This document shows, piece by piece, positions 39,077 through 47,054 of a stretch of 47,054 nt of DNA (positions within the stretch are counted from its first letter, which is position 1; the number at the start of each line of letters is the position of its first letter). The DNA is from Erwinia oleae (GTDB lineage Bacteria; Pseudomonadota; Gammaproteobacteria; Enterobacterales; Enterobacteriaceae), in NCBI RefSeq assembly GCF_000770305.1, contig NZ_JNVB01000030.1, positions 1-47,054 of the forward strand, written 5' to 3'. A program made the position numbers and the translations under genes. The notes under the pieces are model-generated. The model searched no databases and was not told the DNA's origin. It saw only the letters and a list, made by a program, of their open reading frames with translations.

Positions 39077-40738
39077 ATGCTGGCACAACTGACCATCAGT
39101 AATTTTGCGATTGTTCGTGAACTGGAAATCGATTTTCAACGTGGCATGACCGCTATAACCGGCGAAACCGGTGCGGGTAAATCTATTGCTATTGATGCGC
39201 TGAGCCTGTGCCTGGGCGGCCGTGCCGAAGCAGATATGGTGCGCCAGGGCGCGACGCGTGCTGATATCTGCGCCCGTTTCTCACTGAAAGATACGCCTTC
39301 AGCCCTTGCCTGGCTGACGGAGAATCAGCTTGATGAAGGGCATGAGTGCCTGCTGCGCCGCGTTATCAGCAGCGACGGTCGCTCACGTGGCTTTATCAAC
39401 GGCACTGCCGTTCCCCTTTCTCAACTACGTGATTTAGGTCAGTTATTGATTCAAATTCATGGTCAGCATGCTCATCAACTGTTGCTGAAGCCTGAACATC
39501 AGAAAACCCTGCTGGACGCCTATGCGGGTGAAAACGCGCTGATGCAGCAAATGGCGAACAGCTACCGCCAGTGGAACCAAAGTTGCCGCTCGCTGGCTAA
39601 ACATCAGCAGCAGTCACAGGAGCGTGAGGCGCGCCGCGAACTGCTGCAATACCAGCTAAAAGAGCTGAATGAGTTTGCGCCTGTTGCAGGCGAATATGAA
39701 AACATTGATGAAGAGTACAAACGGCTGGCGAACAGCGGGCAGCTTCTTTCGACAAGCCAGCGGGCATTAATGCTGCTGGCAGACGGCGAAGAGGCCACGC
39801 TGCAAAATCAACTCTATTCGGCGCAGCAACTGATTAATGAGCTGCTGACGATGGATGACCGACTCAATGGCGTCAGTATGCTTCTCGATGAAGCCGCGAT
39901 CCAACTCAGCGAGGCCAGCGATGAGTTGCGCCACTATTGTGAAAAGCTGGAACTCGATCCTAACCGTCTGCATGACCTCGAACAGCGCCTTTCCCGACAG
40001 ATTGCGCTGGCGCGTAAGCATCATATTTCACCGGAAGATCTCCCCGTTTTTCATCAGCAGCTGCTGGAAGAGCAGTCGCAGTTGGACAAACAGGAGAGCG
40101 ATCAGGACGAACTGGCGCAGGCCGTGGCCACGCACCATCGTCTGGCGATGACCTGTGCGGAACAGCTTCACCAGCGACGCGCTCATTTTGCTCAGGAGCT
40201 GAGCGAGCTGATCACTGAAAGCATGCATACGCTCTCTATGCCACATGGCAAGCTGAGTATCGAGGTGCAGTTCAATGCCGATCATCTCACTGCCGAAGGC
40301 GCAGACCGCATTGATTTCCGCGTCAGCACCAACCCCGGTCAGTCTTTGCAGCCGCTCTCTAAAGTGGCTTCCGGCGGCGAACTGTCGCGTATTGCGTTGG
40401 CCATTCAGGTCATTACTGCACGTAAAATGGATACGCCAGCGCTGATTTTCGATGAGGTCGATGTGGGCATCAGCGGGCCGACAGCGGCAGTGGTGGGCAA
40501 AATGCTGCGTCAGTTGGGTGAATCGACGCAGGTTATGTGCGTAACCCATCTTCCGCAGGTCGCGGGCTGCGGTAACCATCATTTCTATGTCAGCAAAGAA
40601 ACCGATGGCGCAATGACTGAAACGCATATGCAGCCGCTCGACAAGCGCGCTCGCTTACAGGAACTGGCCCGTCTGCTGGGCGGTAGTGAAGTGACGCGCA
40701 ATACGCTGGCGAACGCAAAAGATCTTCTGGCGGCCTGA
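39077..40738 (+). CDS. recN: DNA repair protein RecN
   Basis: SMC-like ATPase for double-strand break repair, strongly SOS-induced in E. coli. Walker A GETGAGKS at 29-36, long coiled coils in the middle (about 150-370), ABC signature [12 protein letters not shown] and Walker [13 protein letters not shown] near the C-terminus. 553 residues, equal to E. coli. The ATG at 39077 has AGGA 9 nt upstream; an ATG three codons earlier abuts that site. It follows nadK after 86 bp filled by LexA boxes. Confidence 0.97.
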   Translation: MLAQLTISNFAIVRELEIDFQRGMTAITGETGAGKSIAIDALSLCLGGRAEADMVRQGATRADICARFSLKDTPSALAWLTENQLDEGHECLLRRVISSDGRSRGFINGTAVPLSQLRDLGQLLIQIHGQHAHQLLLKPEHQKTLLDAYAGENALMQQMANSYRQWNQSCRSLAKHQQQSQEREARRELLQYQLKELNEFAPVAGEYENIDEEYKRLANSGQLLSTSQRALMLLADGEEATLQNQLYSAQQLINELLTMDDRLNGVSMLLDEAAIQLSEASDELRHYCEKLELDPNRLHDLEQRLSRQIALARKHHISPEDLPVFHQQLLEEQSQLDKQESDQDELAQAVATHHRLAMTCAEQLHQRRAHFAQELSELITESMHTLSMPHGKLSIEVQFNADHLTAEGADRIDFRVSTNPGQSLQPLSKVASGGELSRIALAIQVITARKMDTPALIFDEVDVGISGPTAAVVGKMLRQLGESTQVMCVTHLPQVAGCGNHHFYVSKETDGAMTETHMQPLDKRARLQELARLLGGSEVTRNTLANAKDLLAA

Positions 40739-41028
40739 TCGCCGCACTTTTTGAGGCAGTCGTGGTCATAACCGTGGTTCGTAGAGGTTTCAAACTGCGA
40801 AAAGGTTTATTATCATCACCTTCCTGGCGCCGTAACGGGCGTAATAACCAGAAGCAGATGATTGATGCTCAGGGCATCTGGCGCTATTGTTACAGCCACG
40901 CTGAACCTGAAGATTGCCTCACAGGGAAAATGACTCTTCCCTGCGTCAGACAATTAAGCTCAGGTTTAACCGGCAAATAAAACAGCCAGATGCCGAAGGT
41001 GTTGGCCCGAAAAGGAATAAAGAGACTT
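40739..41028. other. recN-bamE intergenic region
   Basis: No credible gene. One 7-bp hairpin (CAGGGAA/TTCCCTG, 40922-40943) has no U-tract. A 72-codon plus-strand ORF here has no ribosome-binding site and an implausible composition. The bamE promoter must lie here but I cannot place it. Confidence 0.4.
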
Positions 41029-41379
41029 ATGCGCTGTAAAACGCTGACTGCTGCGGCAGTGGTTGTTCTGATGATGGCAACCGCTGGATGTTCCACCCTC
41101 GGGCGCGTGGTTTATCGTCCGGATATTAATCAGGGCAACTACCTCGTTGCTACCGATGTTTCAAAAATTCACACAGGCATGACCCAGCAACAGGTTGCCT
41201 ACACGCTTGGCACGCCGATGATGCGCGATCCGTTTGGCAGCAACGTCTGGTATTACGTATTCCGTCAGGAACCCGGCCATGAGCCTGTCACGCAGCAAAC
41301 GTTGACATTAACCTTTGATGGCAATGGCGTTCTGACCCATATCGATAATAAACCTGCGCTGACAGACAAAAGGAAGTAA
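41029..41379 (+). CDS. bamE: Outer-membrane assembly lipoprotein BamE (SmpA)
   Basis: Small lipoprotein of the BAM complex that inserts beta-barrels. The signal peptide [13 protein letters not shown] ends in the lipobox TAGC with Cys21. The core [13 protein letters not shown] and [17 protein letters not shown] is typical. 116 residues (E. coli 113). The ATG at 41029 fits the signal peptide; a 13-residue in-frame extension does not. Confidence 0.96.
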   Translation: MRCKTLTAAAVVVLMMATAGCSTLGRVVYRPDINQGNYLVATDVSKIHTGMTQQQVAYTLGTPMMRDPFGSNVWYYVFRQEPGHEPVTQQTLTLTFDGNGVLTHIDNKPALTDKRK

Positions 41380-41419
41380 CAGGAAGCATTGAGGCAGGAA
41401 GCCTGATGGTCGACATATA

Positions 41420-41438
41420 CCCCGGCGTCCTGCCGGGG
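41420..41438. terminator. Hairpin between convergent bamE and rnfH
   Basis: CCCCGGC/GCCGGGG, a 7-bp stem with a 5-base loop, about 40 bp past bamE and 20 bp past rnfH; no U-tract. Confidence 0.45.
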
Positions 41439-41457
41439 AAAGTGCACAACTTAAGCG

Positions 41458-41745
41458 CTATTTTTTAGCGGCGCGCTCTGCACGTTGACGACGTAATTCT
41501 TTCGGATCGGCTAACAGCGGGCGATAGATTTCAATGCGGTCTCCGGCTTTAACCTCATCCGGTAGTTTGACCGGACGACTGAAAATACCGACCTTGTTCT
41601 GAGTCAGATCGATATCGCCACGTATTTCAAGAATACCTGAGGCTTTGATCGCCTGCTCGACGGTACTCCCCTCTTCTACGTTCACCGTATAAAGGTACTG
41701 CTTATCAGGCAGCGCATAGACGACTTCTACCGCTATATCAGGCAC
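41458..41745 (-). CDS. rnfH: RnfH family ubiquitin-like protein (RatB)
   Basis: Small beta-grasp protein of unclear role, long named RatB for its link with RatA. 95 residues with [31 protein letters not shown] and the tail [13 protein letters not shown], as in E. coli (96). The start is GTG at 41745, 6 nt after AGAGG, inside the end of ratA (8-nt overlap). Reading further upstream would run through ratA in another frame. Confidence 0.93.
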   Translation of the reverse strand: MPDIAVEVVYALPDKQYLYTVNVEEGSTVEQAIKASGILEIRGDIDLTQNKVGIFSRPVKLPDEVKAGDRIEIYRPLLADPKELRRQRAERAAKK

Positions 41746-42172
41746 CGTAAACCTCTTTCGCCCGACGCGTAAAGGCCTGAACCATACTGCCTGCCAGCTC
41801 TTTAAAGATGCGACCAAAAGCCAGCTCAACCAGCATATTTGAGAATTCAAAATCAAGATTCAGCTCGACCTTGCAGGCATCCTCACTGAGCGGTGTGAAC
41901 TGCCAGCCGCCGGAAAGCTTGCGGAACGGGCCATCAACCAGTTGCATGTTAATACGTTGATTTTCCGTTAGTGTGTTACGGGTTACAAAGGTCTTACTTA
42001 TCCCCGCTTTGGAAACGTCAACCGATGCAGTCATCTGCTGCTCGCTGGAATCAATAATTCGACTACCAGTGCACCCTGGAAGAAATTCCGGATAGGCATC
42101 AACATTGTTGACCAACCGGAACATTTTCTCTGCACTGTAGGGCACCAGCGCAGAACGACTGATTTGGGACAT
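41738..42172 (-). CDS. ratA: START/coenzyme Q-binding-like protein RatA
   Basis: Described in E. coli as a toxin that binds 50S subunits and blocks 70S formation; related to COQ10-type START proteins, so a quinone-related role is also possible. 144 residues with the family start [20 protein letters not shown] and the helix [17 protein letters not shown]. It overlaps rnfH and is divergent from smpB. Confidence 0.93.
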   Translation of the reverse strand: MSQISRSALVPYSAEKMFRLVNNVDAYPEFLPGCTGSRIIDSSEQQMTASVDVSKAGISKTFVTRNTLTENQRINMQLVDGPFRKLSGGWQFTPLSEDACKVELNLDFEFSNMLVELAFGRIFKELAGSMVQAFTRRAKEVYGA

Positions 42173-42330
42173 AGCGTTTCCTGTTAATTTTCAACCTGTA
42201 AATCATACCATCGCTGGCGGGCAAACAAAAATTCTCAGCCGCCTGGCTTCTGCTAGAATAGTTCGTCTCCCCCGCTTCGATGTGACAGGGGATGCCATTA
42301 ATCCTTGCTTCATGTAAACTAAGTAGCACT

Positions 42331-42810
42331 ATGACAAAGAAAAAACACAAACCCGGCTCTGCTACCATTGCCATGAATAAGCGGGCTCGCCACGAATACT
42401 TTATTGAAGAAGAGTTCGAAGCGGGTCTTTCGCTACAGGGATGGGAAGTTAAGGCTCTCCGTGCCGGCAAGGCAAATATCAGCGACAGCTACATTCTGCT
42501 GCGTGATGGCGAAGCCTTTCTTTTCGGCTCGACTTTTCAGGCGCTCAGCGTAGCCTCATCGCACGTTGTTTGCGATCCAACACGAAGCCGCAAGCTTTTA
42601 CTTAAGCAACGCGAGCTTGATACGCTCTACGGCAGAGCAAATCGTGATGGTTATACTATCGTTGCGCTCTCGATGTACTGGAAAAACGCCTGGGCCAAAC
42701 TTAAAATCGGCGTAGCAAAAGGTAAGAAAGAGCACGATAAGCGCGATGACATCAAAGACCGTGAATGGAAACTCGATAAAGCGCGCATCATGAAGCACGC
42801 AAATCGTTAA
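42331..42810 (+). CDS. smpB: SsrA-binding protein SmpB
   Basis: Brings tmRNA to stalled ribosomes. 159 residues: [29 protein letters not shown], core [15 protein letters not shown], and the basic C-terminal tail ([17 protein letters not shown]) that enters the mRNA channel. The ATG at 42331 gives [15 protein letters not shown]. coli has 160 residues. ssrA starts 49 bp downstream. Confidence 0.97.
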   Translation: MTKKKHKPGSATIAMNKRARHEYFIEEEFEAGLSLQGWEVKALRAGKANISDSYILLRDGEAFLFGSTFQALSVASSHVVCDPTRSRKLLLKQRELDTLYGRANRDGYTIVALSMYWKNAWAKLKIGVAKGKKEHDKRDDIKDREWKLDKARIMKHANR

Positions 42811-42859
42811 GTATCTGGCGCTATAGCAGGTTTTTCTGTTATACTGCTCGACAGTACTT

Positions 42860-43223
42860 GGGGCTGATTCTGGATTCGACAGGATTTGCGAAGCCCAAGG
42901 AGCATGCCGAGGGGCGGTTGGCCTCGTTAAAAGCCGCAAAAAAATAGTCGCAAACGACGAAAACTACGCCCTAGCAGCTTAATAACCTGCTCAGAGCCCT
43001 CTCTCCCTAGCCTCCGCTCTTAGGACGGGGATCAAGAGAGGTCAAACCTAAAAGAGATCGCGTGGATGCCTTGCCTGGGGTTGAAGCGTTAAATCCAATC
43101 AGGCTAGTTTGTTAGTAGCGTGTCCGTTCGCAGCTAACAGGCGAATGTAAAGACTGGACTAAGCATGTAGTGCCGACGGTGTAGTAATTCTGGACGCGGG
43201 TTCAACTCCCGCCAGCTCCACCA
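42860..43223 (+). ncRNA. ssrA: Transfer-messenger RNA (tmRNA)
   Basis: Rescues stalled ribosomes and tags the nascent chain. Begins GGGGCTGATTCTGGATTCGA and ends in the tRNA-like acceptor with CCA (364 nt; E. coli 363). The tag ORF (42950-42982) reads GCA AAC GAC GAA AAC ... and encodes ANDENYALAA followed by TAA. Its 3' end is the likely attachment site of the element that follows. Confidence 0.97.
43200..43223 (+). other. Probable attachment site (ssrA 3' end)
   Basis: Integrases of the CP4-57/SlpA type use the 3' end of ssrA, and the integrase gene starts 203 bp away pointing outward. No second copy of this segment is seen in the window, so the other att site must lie beyond 47054. The exact core is not defined. 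Confidence 0.4.
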
Positions 43224-43269
43224 AAATTCTTCAAAGATGGTTCCAGTGCCATCCGCAGAAGTCCTAAGA

Positions 43270-43301
43270 GCCCGCATGGCGAAAGCCCTGCGGGCTTTTT
43301 T
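43270..43301 (+). terminator. ssrA terminator
   Basis: GCCCGC (43270-43275) and GCGGGC (43290-43295) pair, followed by T6, 47 bp after the tmRNA end. Confidence 0.88.
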
Positions 43302-43353
43302 GTGCCTGCGATTTGTCCCGCGAAGTCCGAACTAAACTAATTAAATCCCAACC

Positions 43354-43410
43354 TTTTAGGCACCTTGTTAGGCACCTCATAAAGCTTTATTGTTTTTGAG
43401 GTGCCTAAAA
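43354..43410. repeat. Direct and inverted TTAGGCACCT repeats ahead of the integrase gene
   Basis: TTAGGCACCT occurs at 43356-43365 and 43368-43377 (12-bp period), and its complement AGGTGCCTAA at 43399-43408. The second copy extends to TTAGGCACCTCA/TGAGGTGCCTAA, a 12-bp perfect stem with a 17-base loop; TTTTAGGCACCT (43354-43365) and AGGTGCCTAAAA (43399-43410) are also a perfect pair. Likely integrase arm-type or regulator sites controlling int. Confidence 0.6.
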
Positions 43411-43426
43411 CTATGGAAACCCGGCA

Positions 43427-44668
43427 ATGGCAAGACAAACCAAACCTCTCTCCGTTAAGGAAATCGAATCTGCCAAATCCAAGGAAGCGGACTATGTCCT
43501 CTATGATGGTGATGGCCTTGAGCTATTGATCAAATCCAGCGGGAGTAAAATCTGGCAATTTCGCTACATTCGCCCTGTCACCAAGAAGAGAGCGAAAAAG
43601 AGCATTGGCTCCTACCCGTCAGTTACGCTTGCCGATGCTCGAAGCTATCGGGCAGAGTCTCGCTCACTCCTGGCGAAACAAATCGATCCCCAGGAACATC
43701 AGCAAGAACAACTGCGCAGTTCGCTTGAAGCCAAAACTAATACTTTCCAACTCGTGGCTGAACGTTGGTGGAATGTGAAGAAAGCCAGTGTGACCGAGGA
43801 CTATGCAGAGGACATTTGGCGATCTTTGGAAAGAGATGTCTTTCCTGCAATTGGTGACATCAGCGTTACAGATATTAAAGCTCATACTTTAGTTCAGGCC
43901 GTGCAACCGGTTCAGGCCAGAGGAGCGCTGGAGACCGTTCGTCGCCTGTGCCAGCGCATAAATGAGGTTATGATCTATGCCCAAAATACGGGGCTGATTG
44001 ATGCGGTTCCTAGTGTCAATATTGGCAAGGCATTCGAGAAGCCGCAGAAGAAAAACATGCCCAGCATTCGTCCCGATCAGTTGCCTCAGTTAATGCAGAC
44101 GATGCGAACGGCCAGCATTAGTCTTTCAACACGATGCCTATTTATGTGGCAGCTTCTTACCATCACCCGCCCAGCCGAAGCAGCTGAAGCCCGTTGGGAA
44201 GAAATAGACATGGAAGCACGAGAATGGAAGATCCCTGCATCACGCATGAAGATGAACCGTGACCATACTGTGCCATTGTCAGATGAAGCCATCGCTGTTC
44301 TGGAAATGATGAAGCAGTTAAGTGGCAACAGGGAGTTTATCTTTCCTAGCCGCATCAAGCCAAAGCAACCAATGAATAGTCAAACGGTTAATGCATCACT
44401 CAAGCGCGCCGGTTTTGGCGGAGTGCTGGTTTCGCATGGCCTGCGATCTATCGCCAGTACCGCCCTAAATGAGGAAGGCTTTCCACCAGATGTGATTGAA
44501 GCAGCACTTGCTCATGTGGACAAAAATGAGGTGCGTCGTGCTTACAACCGTAGCGATTACCTTGAGCAGAGACGCCCAATGATGCAGTGGTGGGCTGATT
44601 TCGTCATGACTGCGGAACGCGGTTATAAAAGTGGCGATGGAGTTAACGGAATAAGGCTTGTAGGGTGA
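43427..44668 (+). CDS. intA: P4-type tyrosine integrase (IntA/SlpA-like)
   Basis: Site-specific recombinase of the P4 family, similar along its length to the CP4-57 integrase that acts at ssrA in E. coli, and of the same 413-residue length. N-terminal DUF4102-type arm-binding domain (1-95, LYDGDGLELLIKSSGSKIW), core-binding domain (about 105-195), catalytic domain with Arg248 (TRPAEA), Lys275, His337-x-x-Arg340 (SHGLRS), His363 and the nucleophile Tyr373 (RRAYNRS). All catalytic residues are present, so it appears intact. The ATG at 43427 is conserved; its ribosome-binding site is weak. Confidence 0.95.
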   Translation: MARQTKPLSVKEIESAKSKEADYVLYDGDGLELLIKSSGSKIWQFRYIRPVTKKRAKKSIGSYPSVTLADARSYRAESRSLLAKQIDPQEHQQEQLRSSLEAKTNTFQLVAERWWNVKKASVTEDYAEDIWRSLERDVFPAIGDISVTDIKAHTLVQAVQPVQARGALETVRRLCQRINEVMIYAQNTGLIDAVPSVNIGKAFEKPQKKNMPSIRPDQLPQLMQTMRTASISLSTRCLFMWQLLTITRPAEAAEARWEEIDMEAREWKIPASRMKMNRDHTVPLSDEAIAVLEMMKQLSGNREFIFPSRIKPKQPMNSQTVNASLKRAGFGGVLVSHGLRSIASTALNEEGFPPDVIEAALAHVDKNEVRRAYNRSDYLEQRRPMMQWWADFVMTAERGYKSGDGVNGIRLVG

Positions 44669-44671
44669 GCT

Positions 44672-44692
44672 AAACGCCCTCTATGGGCGTTT
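44672..44692 (+). terminator. Hairpin after the integrase gene
   Basis: AAACGCCC/GGGCGTTT, a perfect 8-bp stem with a 5-base loop, 3 bp after the stop; only three U follow. Confidence 0.55.
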
Positions 44693-44736
44693 ACACTTCA
44701 ATGGTAAGTGCTTGATAGGCATTTTAACGTAGGCTT

Positions 44737-45572
44737 TCATTTCCGAGATTTCGTTATTTTAGTGTTGAATGCATTCTTTACATCCTCAACATTTTTTGAC
44801 CACTGCAGATAAACTCTGTCATGTAATGCTTCTTTGTCTTTCACATGAGAACTATCAATTTTTTTCGCTTCAACAAACTCCCACAAAGAATCAATGACAC
44901 CGTTTACAGCGGAGATCTTATTCTTCCATCCATTTGCGGGAGCCTTAGCGTAGATTAACCTAATTAATTCATTATGAATGACCCTGTAAACCTCCGATTT
45001 TACAGTGCCACCTTTCTTTCCTGCATCGCCCCTTAATTTTGATAATTTATTTTTTTCTTCAAGGTCTGATTTAAACCAAAGCATTCCAAAACACTTGTCA
45101 AAATACTCAGAAGCGTGCATAAAAGCATCAAGGGCTACTTGTTCATCTTCACGAATAACAGACAAACCGAATTCAAATGACATACAAGCGTAAATAAAAT
45201 GCTCAATGAATATATCTTCAATTGTTTCAGAACGAACATGATAAGTATTTTGATAGAAAAGTTATCTCTGAAATCCCTCCAGCATTCTTTAATAGGATCG
45301 TATATATCGATGTATTCTTTTTTCCTTGTAAGTATACCATCTACCTCATGATATCTTGACTGCCCTTTTGGTGGTTCATTATAAGATAATACTTCACTAC
45401 CTTTCTTCTCAGGATCAGCAAACGCCATCTTCATACGTTCAATTTTTGACTTTAACTCTGTATGATTTTCATTCATTTCATGGGCATGAGTTCCCCATTC
45501 AGTAGCAATCATTTCCTTCAAAAGCGTTTCACGTTTATACAAAACCTTCTCATGAAAATCATTCAACAACAT
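44737..45572 (-). pseudogene. Unknown satellite cargo gene, split by one frameshift
   Basis: Two minus-strand ORFs, 45135-45572 and 44737-45183, appear to be one gene. The first starts MLLNDFHEKVLYKRE behind AAGGGG and loses sense after ECWRDFRDNF, where it turns into hydrophobic filler. The second frame is open from just there and reads YQNTYHVRSETIEDIFIEHF into the rest. Restoring one T in the T4 run (45257-45260) would give a 278-residue protein (NFFYQN at the joint). No family is recognised: charged and mostly helical, with a GDAGKKGGTVKSEVYRVI stretch. No signal peptide or membrane segment. It sits between int and alpA, where P4-like elements carry accessory genes. Confidence 0.6.
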
Positions 45573-45699
45573 AAATTCCCCTTTTAAATCAAACCACAAC
45601 AGCACGTAAAAAACTTTTTTTTGCTAGCTGCATTTTTCGCACATCAGATTGGCCTTAATCTTTCAGCAACCAAACTGAACCAATGAGAGGCAAACAGGC

Positions 45700-45912
45700 A
45701 TGACTAATCTCCCCGCAGTCAGGATACTCCGCTTACCTGCTGTTATCCATAAAACGGGTTTAGCACGAGCTACCATCTATGACTGGTTAAATCCCAAATC
45801 ACAACGCTACGACCCAACCTTTCCAAAAAAGAGGAAGCTCGGAAAGCAATCCGTGGGCTGGTTAGAATCTGAAATAGACGAATGGCTTTTACAACGGAAT
45901 AGTTGTAGCTAA
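45700..45912 (+). CDS. AlpA-family DNA-binding regulator
   Basis: Small regulator with a MerR/excisionase-like winged helix; AlpA activates the integrase (slpA) of CP4-57 and so promotes excision. 70 residues: RILRLPAVIHKTGLARATIY (helix-turn-helix), YDPTFPKKRKLGKQSVGWLE (wing), then EIDEWLLQR. These are the standard AlpA/Phage_AlpA features. It is read away from int and towards the DUF3987 gene; AGAGG is 13 nt before the ATG. Probably controls excision of this element. Confidence 0.9.
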   Translation: MTNLPAVRILRLPAVIHKTGLARATIYDWLNPKSQRYDPTFPKKRKLGKQSVGWLESEIDEWLLQRNSCS

Positions 45913-46130
45913 AGAATTTTCTTCTTATAGAAAGTTAAATTAATCACAAGATTAAATTTCACCATTTACAACCTTGTATATAGATTTACCTCATGAAATT
46001 TAAGGTTGATTTAGGAGATAAAAACGCGTTTAAATTTTTTCAGCCATTTTTAAATTGCTATTTTCGCTATTAATAGCAGAGTAGCCTAAACATTGGACCC
46101 CTCAAGAGTTAAACCTAACAAGAGGTAATT
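45913..46130. other. AT-rich spacer before the DUF3987 gene
   Basis: 218 bp without a credible ORF. It holds a perfect 12-bp palindrome GCTATTAATAGC (46066-46077), a possible operator, about 55 bp before the next gene. Confidence 0.4.
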
Positions 46131-46828
46131 ATGCTTTGTATGCGCCCTTTTCCTGTGCATGTATTTCCAGCGATCATTAGAAACGCGATTCATGAAGTTG
46201 AACAACATACGCAGGCACCACTTTCATTGATTGCTGCATCAGTGTTGGGAACTATTTCACTTGCCAGTCAAAATAGTATTGATGTATGCCGACTTAATAA
46301 CTTGCGCAGTCCAGCATCACTCTTTTTAATGACGCTTGCAGAATCAGGCGAACGAAAAAGCACGGTTGATAAGCTGCTCATGAAACCATTATATCGATTG
46401 GAAGAAGGGTTGTTTGAAACATACAACCATGAACTTACCAACTGGCAGAATGAGAAAATAGCTTTTAATACTGAAAAGAAAGCTTTGATGTCAAAAATAA
46501 AATCAGACATTCGTCTTAACAAGGATCATTCTATAACGAATGAACGACTAAAAGCTCTGTTGTCGACATCCCCTGAAGCTCCAATCAGGTACAAACAGAT
46601 ATTCAACGATGCCACTCCTGCGGCTTTGAAAGAGTATCTCTGCGGAAGCTGGCGGTCTATTGGTATTATGTCTGATGAGGCTGGTACCATCTTTAACGGT
46701 TACACGCTGAACGAACTACCTTTTATCAACAAAATGTGGGATGGCGCAACATTTTCCGTAGAAAGGAAAAGTGAGCCAGAAAAACTAATCAAGGATGCCA
46801 GAATTACATTGGCACTAATGGTACAACC
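46131..46828 (+). pseudogene. DUF3987 (YfjI-like) gene, 3' end lost to an IS insertion
   Basis: The N-terminal part resembles YfjI of CP4-57 and other DUF3987 proteins, which are primase/helicase-like in satellite elements: FPAIIRNAIHEVEQHTQAPL, then a degenerate P-loop-like LAESGERKSTVDKLLMKPL and IGIMSDEAGTIFNGY. About 230 codons remain of a family that usually has over 450. The frame runs eight codons into the IS end and stops at 46848-46850. AAGAGG precedes the ATG. The truncation should inactivate it. Confidence 0.8.
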
Positions 46829-47054
46829 TGAATCGCCACGGATAATCTAGACACTTCTGAGCCGTCGATAATATTGATTTTCATATTCCGTCGGTGGCAT
46901 CTGATCACTCGAACCATGCCGACGCTTACTGTTATAAAACATTTCGATGTAATCAAAAATATCGCTGCGGGCTTCTTCCCGCGTTCCATAGATCTTTTTC
47001 TTTATCCGTTCACGCTTCAGCAACTGGAAAAAGCTTTCTGCAACCGCATTATCG
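46829..47054 (-). mobile_element. IS3-family insertion sequence, end only
   Basis: The element end is taken as TGAATCGCCACGG at 46829, since many IS3-family ends start with TGA and the DUF3987 reading frame is broken here. It extends past the window edge. The exact terminal repeat and target duplication cannot be set without the other end. It resembles IS1222-type elements, but the name is uncertain. Confidence 0.8.
46847..47054 (-). CDS. IS3-family transposase OrfB, C-terminal part
   Basis: The last 68 codons of the DDE transposase; the rest is outside the window. DNAVAESFFQLLKRERIKKK contains the catalytic Glu of the DDE triad and the conserved Lys seven residues on. YIEMFYNSKRRHGSSD and the C-terminus RRLRSV are typical of IS3-group OrfB. 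The stop TAG is 18 bp inside the element end. Confidence 0.88.
   Translation of the reverse strand, partial: DNAVAESFFQLLKRERIKKKIYGTREEARSDIFDYIEMFYNSKRRHGSSDQMPPTEYENQYYRRLRSV

Larger units (their letters stand above)
43224..47054. mobile_element. Left end of a P4/CP4-57-type integrative element in ssrA (partial)
   Basis: An ssrA-adjacent P4-type integrase, an AlpA-family regulator and a DUF3987 (YfjI-type) gene follow each other, the module order of satellite-type cryptic prophages such as CP4-57. The base composition is clearly more AT-rich than in the core genes. One gene is frameshifted and another is cut by an IS3-family element, so this copy is decaying. The right end is outside the window. 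Confidence 0.8.

Noticed and set aside
40762..40980. 72-codon ORF between recN and bamE
   Set aside because: No ribosome-binding site, no recognisable sequence, and it overlaps the region that must hold the bamE promoter.
45240..45275. Programmed -1 frameshift in the unknown cargo gene
   Set aside because: The bases AACTTTTCT do not form a standard slippery heptamer in the reading frame and no clear downstream stimulator is seen; a one-base loss in the T-run is simpler.
43224..47054. CRISPR array or tRNA genes in the accessory region
   Set aside because: No regularly spaced repeats and no tRNA-like cloverleaf other than the tmRNA end were seen.

Overview
The window is a core chromosomal segment of a gammaproteobacterium of the order Enterobacterales. 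Most proteins (IscR, SuhB, GlyA, PurL, LepA, RpoE, GrcA, SmpB) resemble their E. coli counterparts in sequence and length, and the tmRNA tag reads ANDENYALAA. Gene order matches the E. coli iscR-purL-lepA-rpoE-nadB and grpE-ssrA segments, but with differences: nickel/cobalt-type genes between suhB and csiE, no hmp beside glnB, murQ-murP inserted next to yfhH, and ung joined directly to grpE. I infer an Erwiniaceae-like bacterium (Pantoea/Erwinia/Mixta type); the genus cannot be fixed by eye.

Layout. 1-5400: iscR, trmJ, suhB, a NicO metal permease with a DUF1007 partner, and csiE. 5400-11490: glyA, glnB and the glrK-qseG-glrR sensor operon, preceded by the sRNA gene glmY with a complete sigma54/GlrR/IHF control region. 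11490-17610: purL, mltF, tadA. 17670-21610: the MurNAc PTS/etherase genes murQ-murP with pgpC, divergent from the RpiR-type regulator yfhH. 22000-28760: yfhL, then acpS-pdxJ-recO-era-rnc and lepB-lepA. 28990-31760: rseC-rseB-rseA-rpoE with an rseD-like leader ORF and a sigmaE promoter. 32100-37400: nadB, trmN6, srmB, grcA, ung. 37400-43300: grpE, nadK, recN, bamE, rnfH/ratA, smpB, ssrA.

The last 3.8 kb is accessory DNA: a CP4-57/P4-type integrase directly after ssrA, an unknown gene broken by one frameshift, an AlpA-family regulator, and a DUF3987 (YfjI-like) gene cut by an IS3-family element that runs off the window. This part is visibly more AT-rich. The other end of the element lies outside the window.

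Many regulatory sites can be read directly: IscR, PurR (glyA and purL), NadR, LexA (recN), FNR (grcA), sigma32 (grpE), sigmaE (rpoE), sigma54/GlrR/IHF (glmY) and palindromic putative YfhH operators. The envelope-stress genes (rpoE-rse, bamE), the amino-sugar genes (glmY/glrKR, murQP, mltF) and the translation/RNA genes (trmJ, tadA, trmN6, rnc, era, lepA, srmB, smpB, ssrA) form the main functional themes. I see no clearly new multi-gene system. The best leads are the sigmaE promoter inside the rseD-like ORF, the yfhH-murQP pairing and the frameshifted cargo gene of the integrative element.
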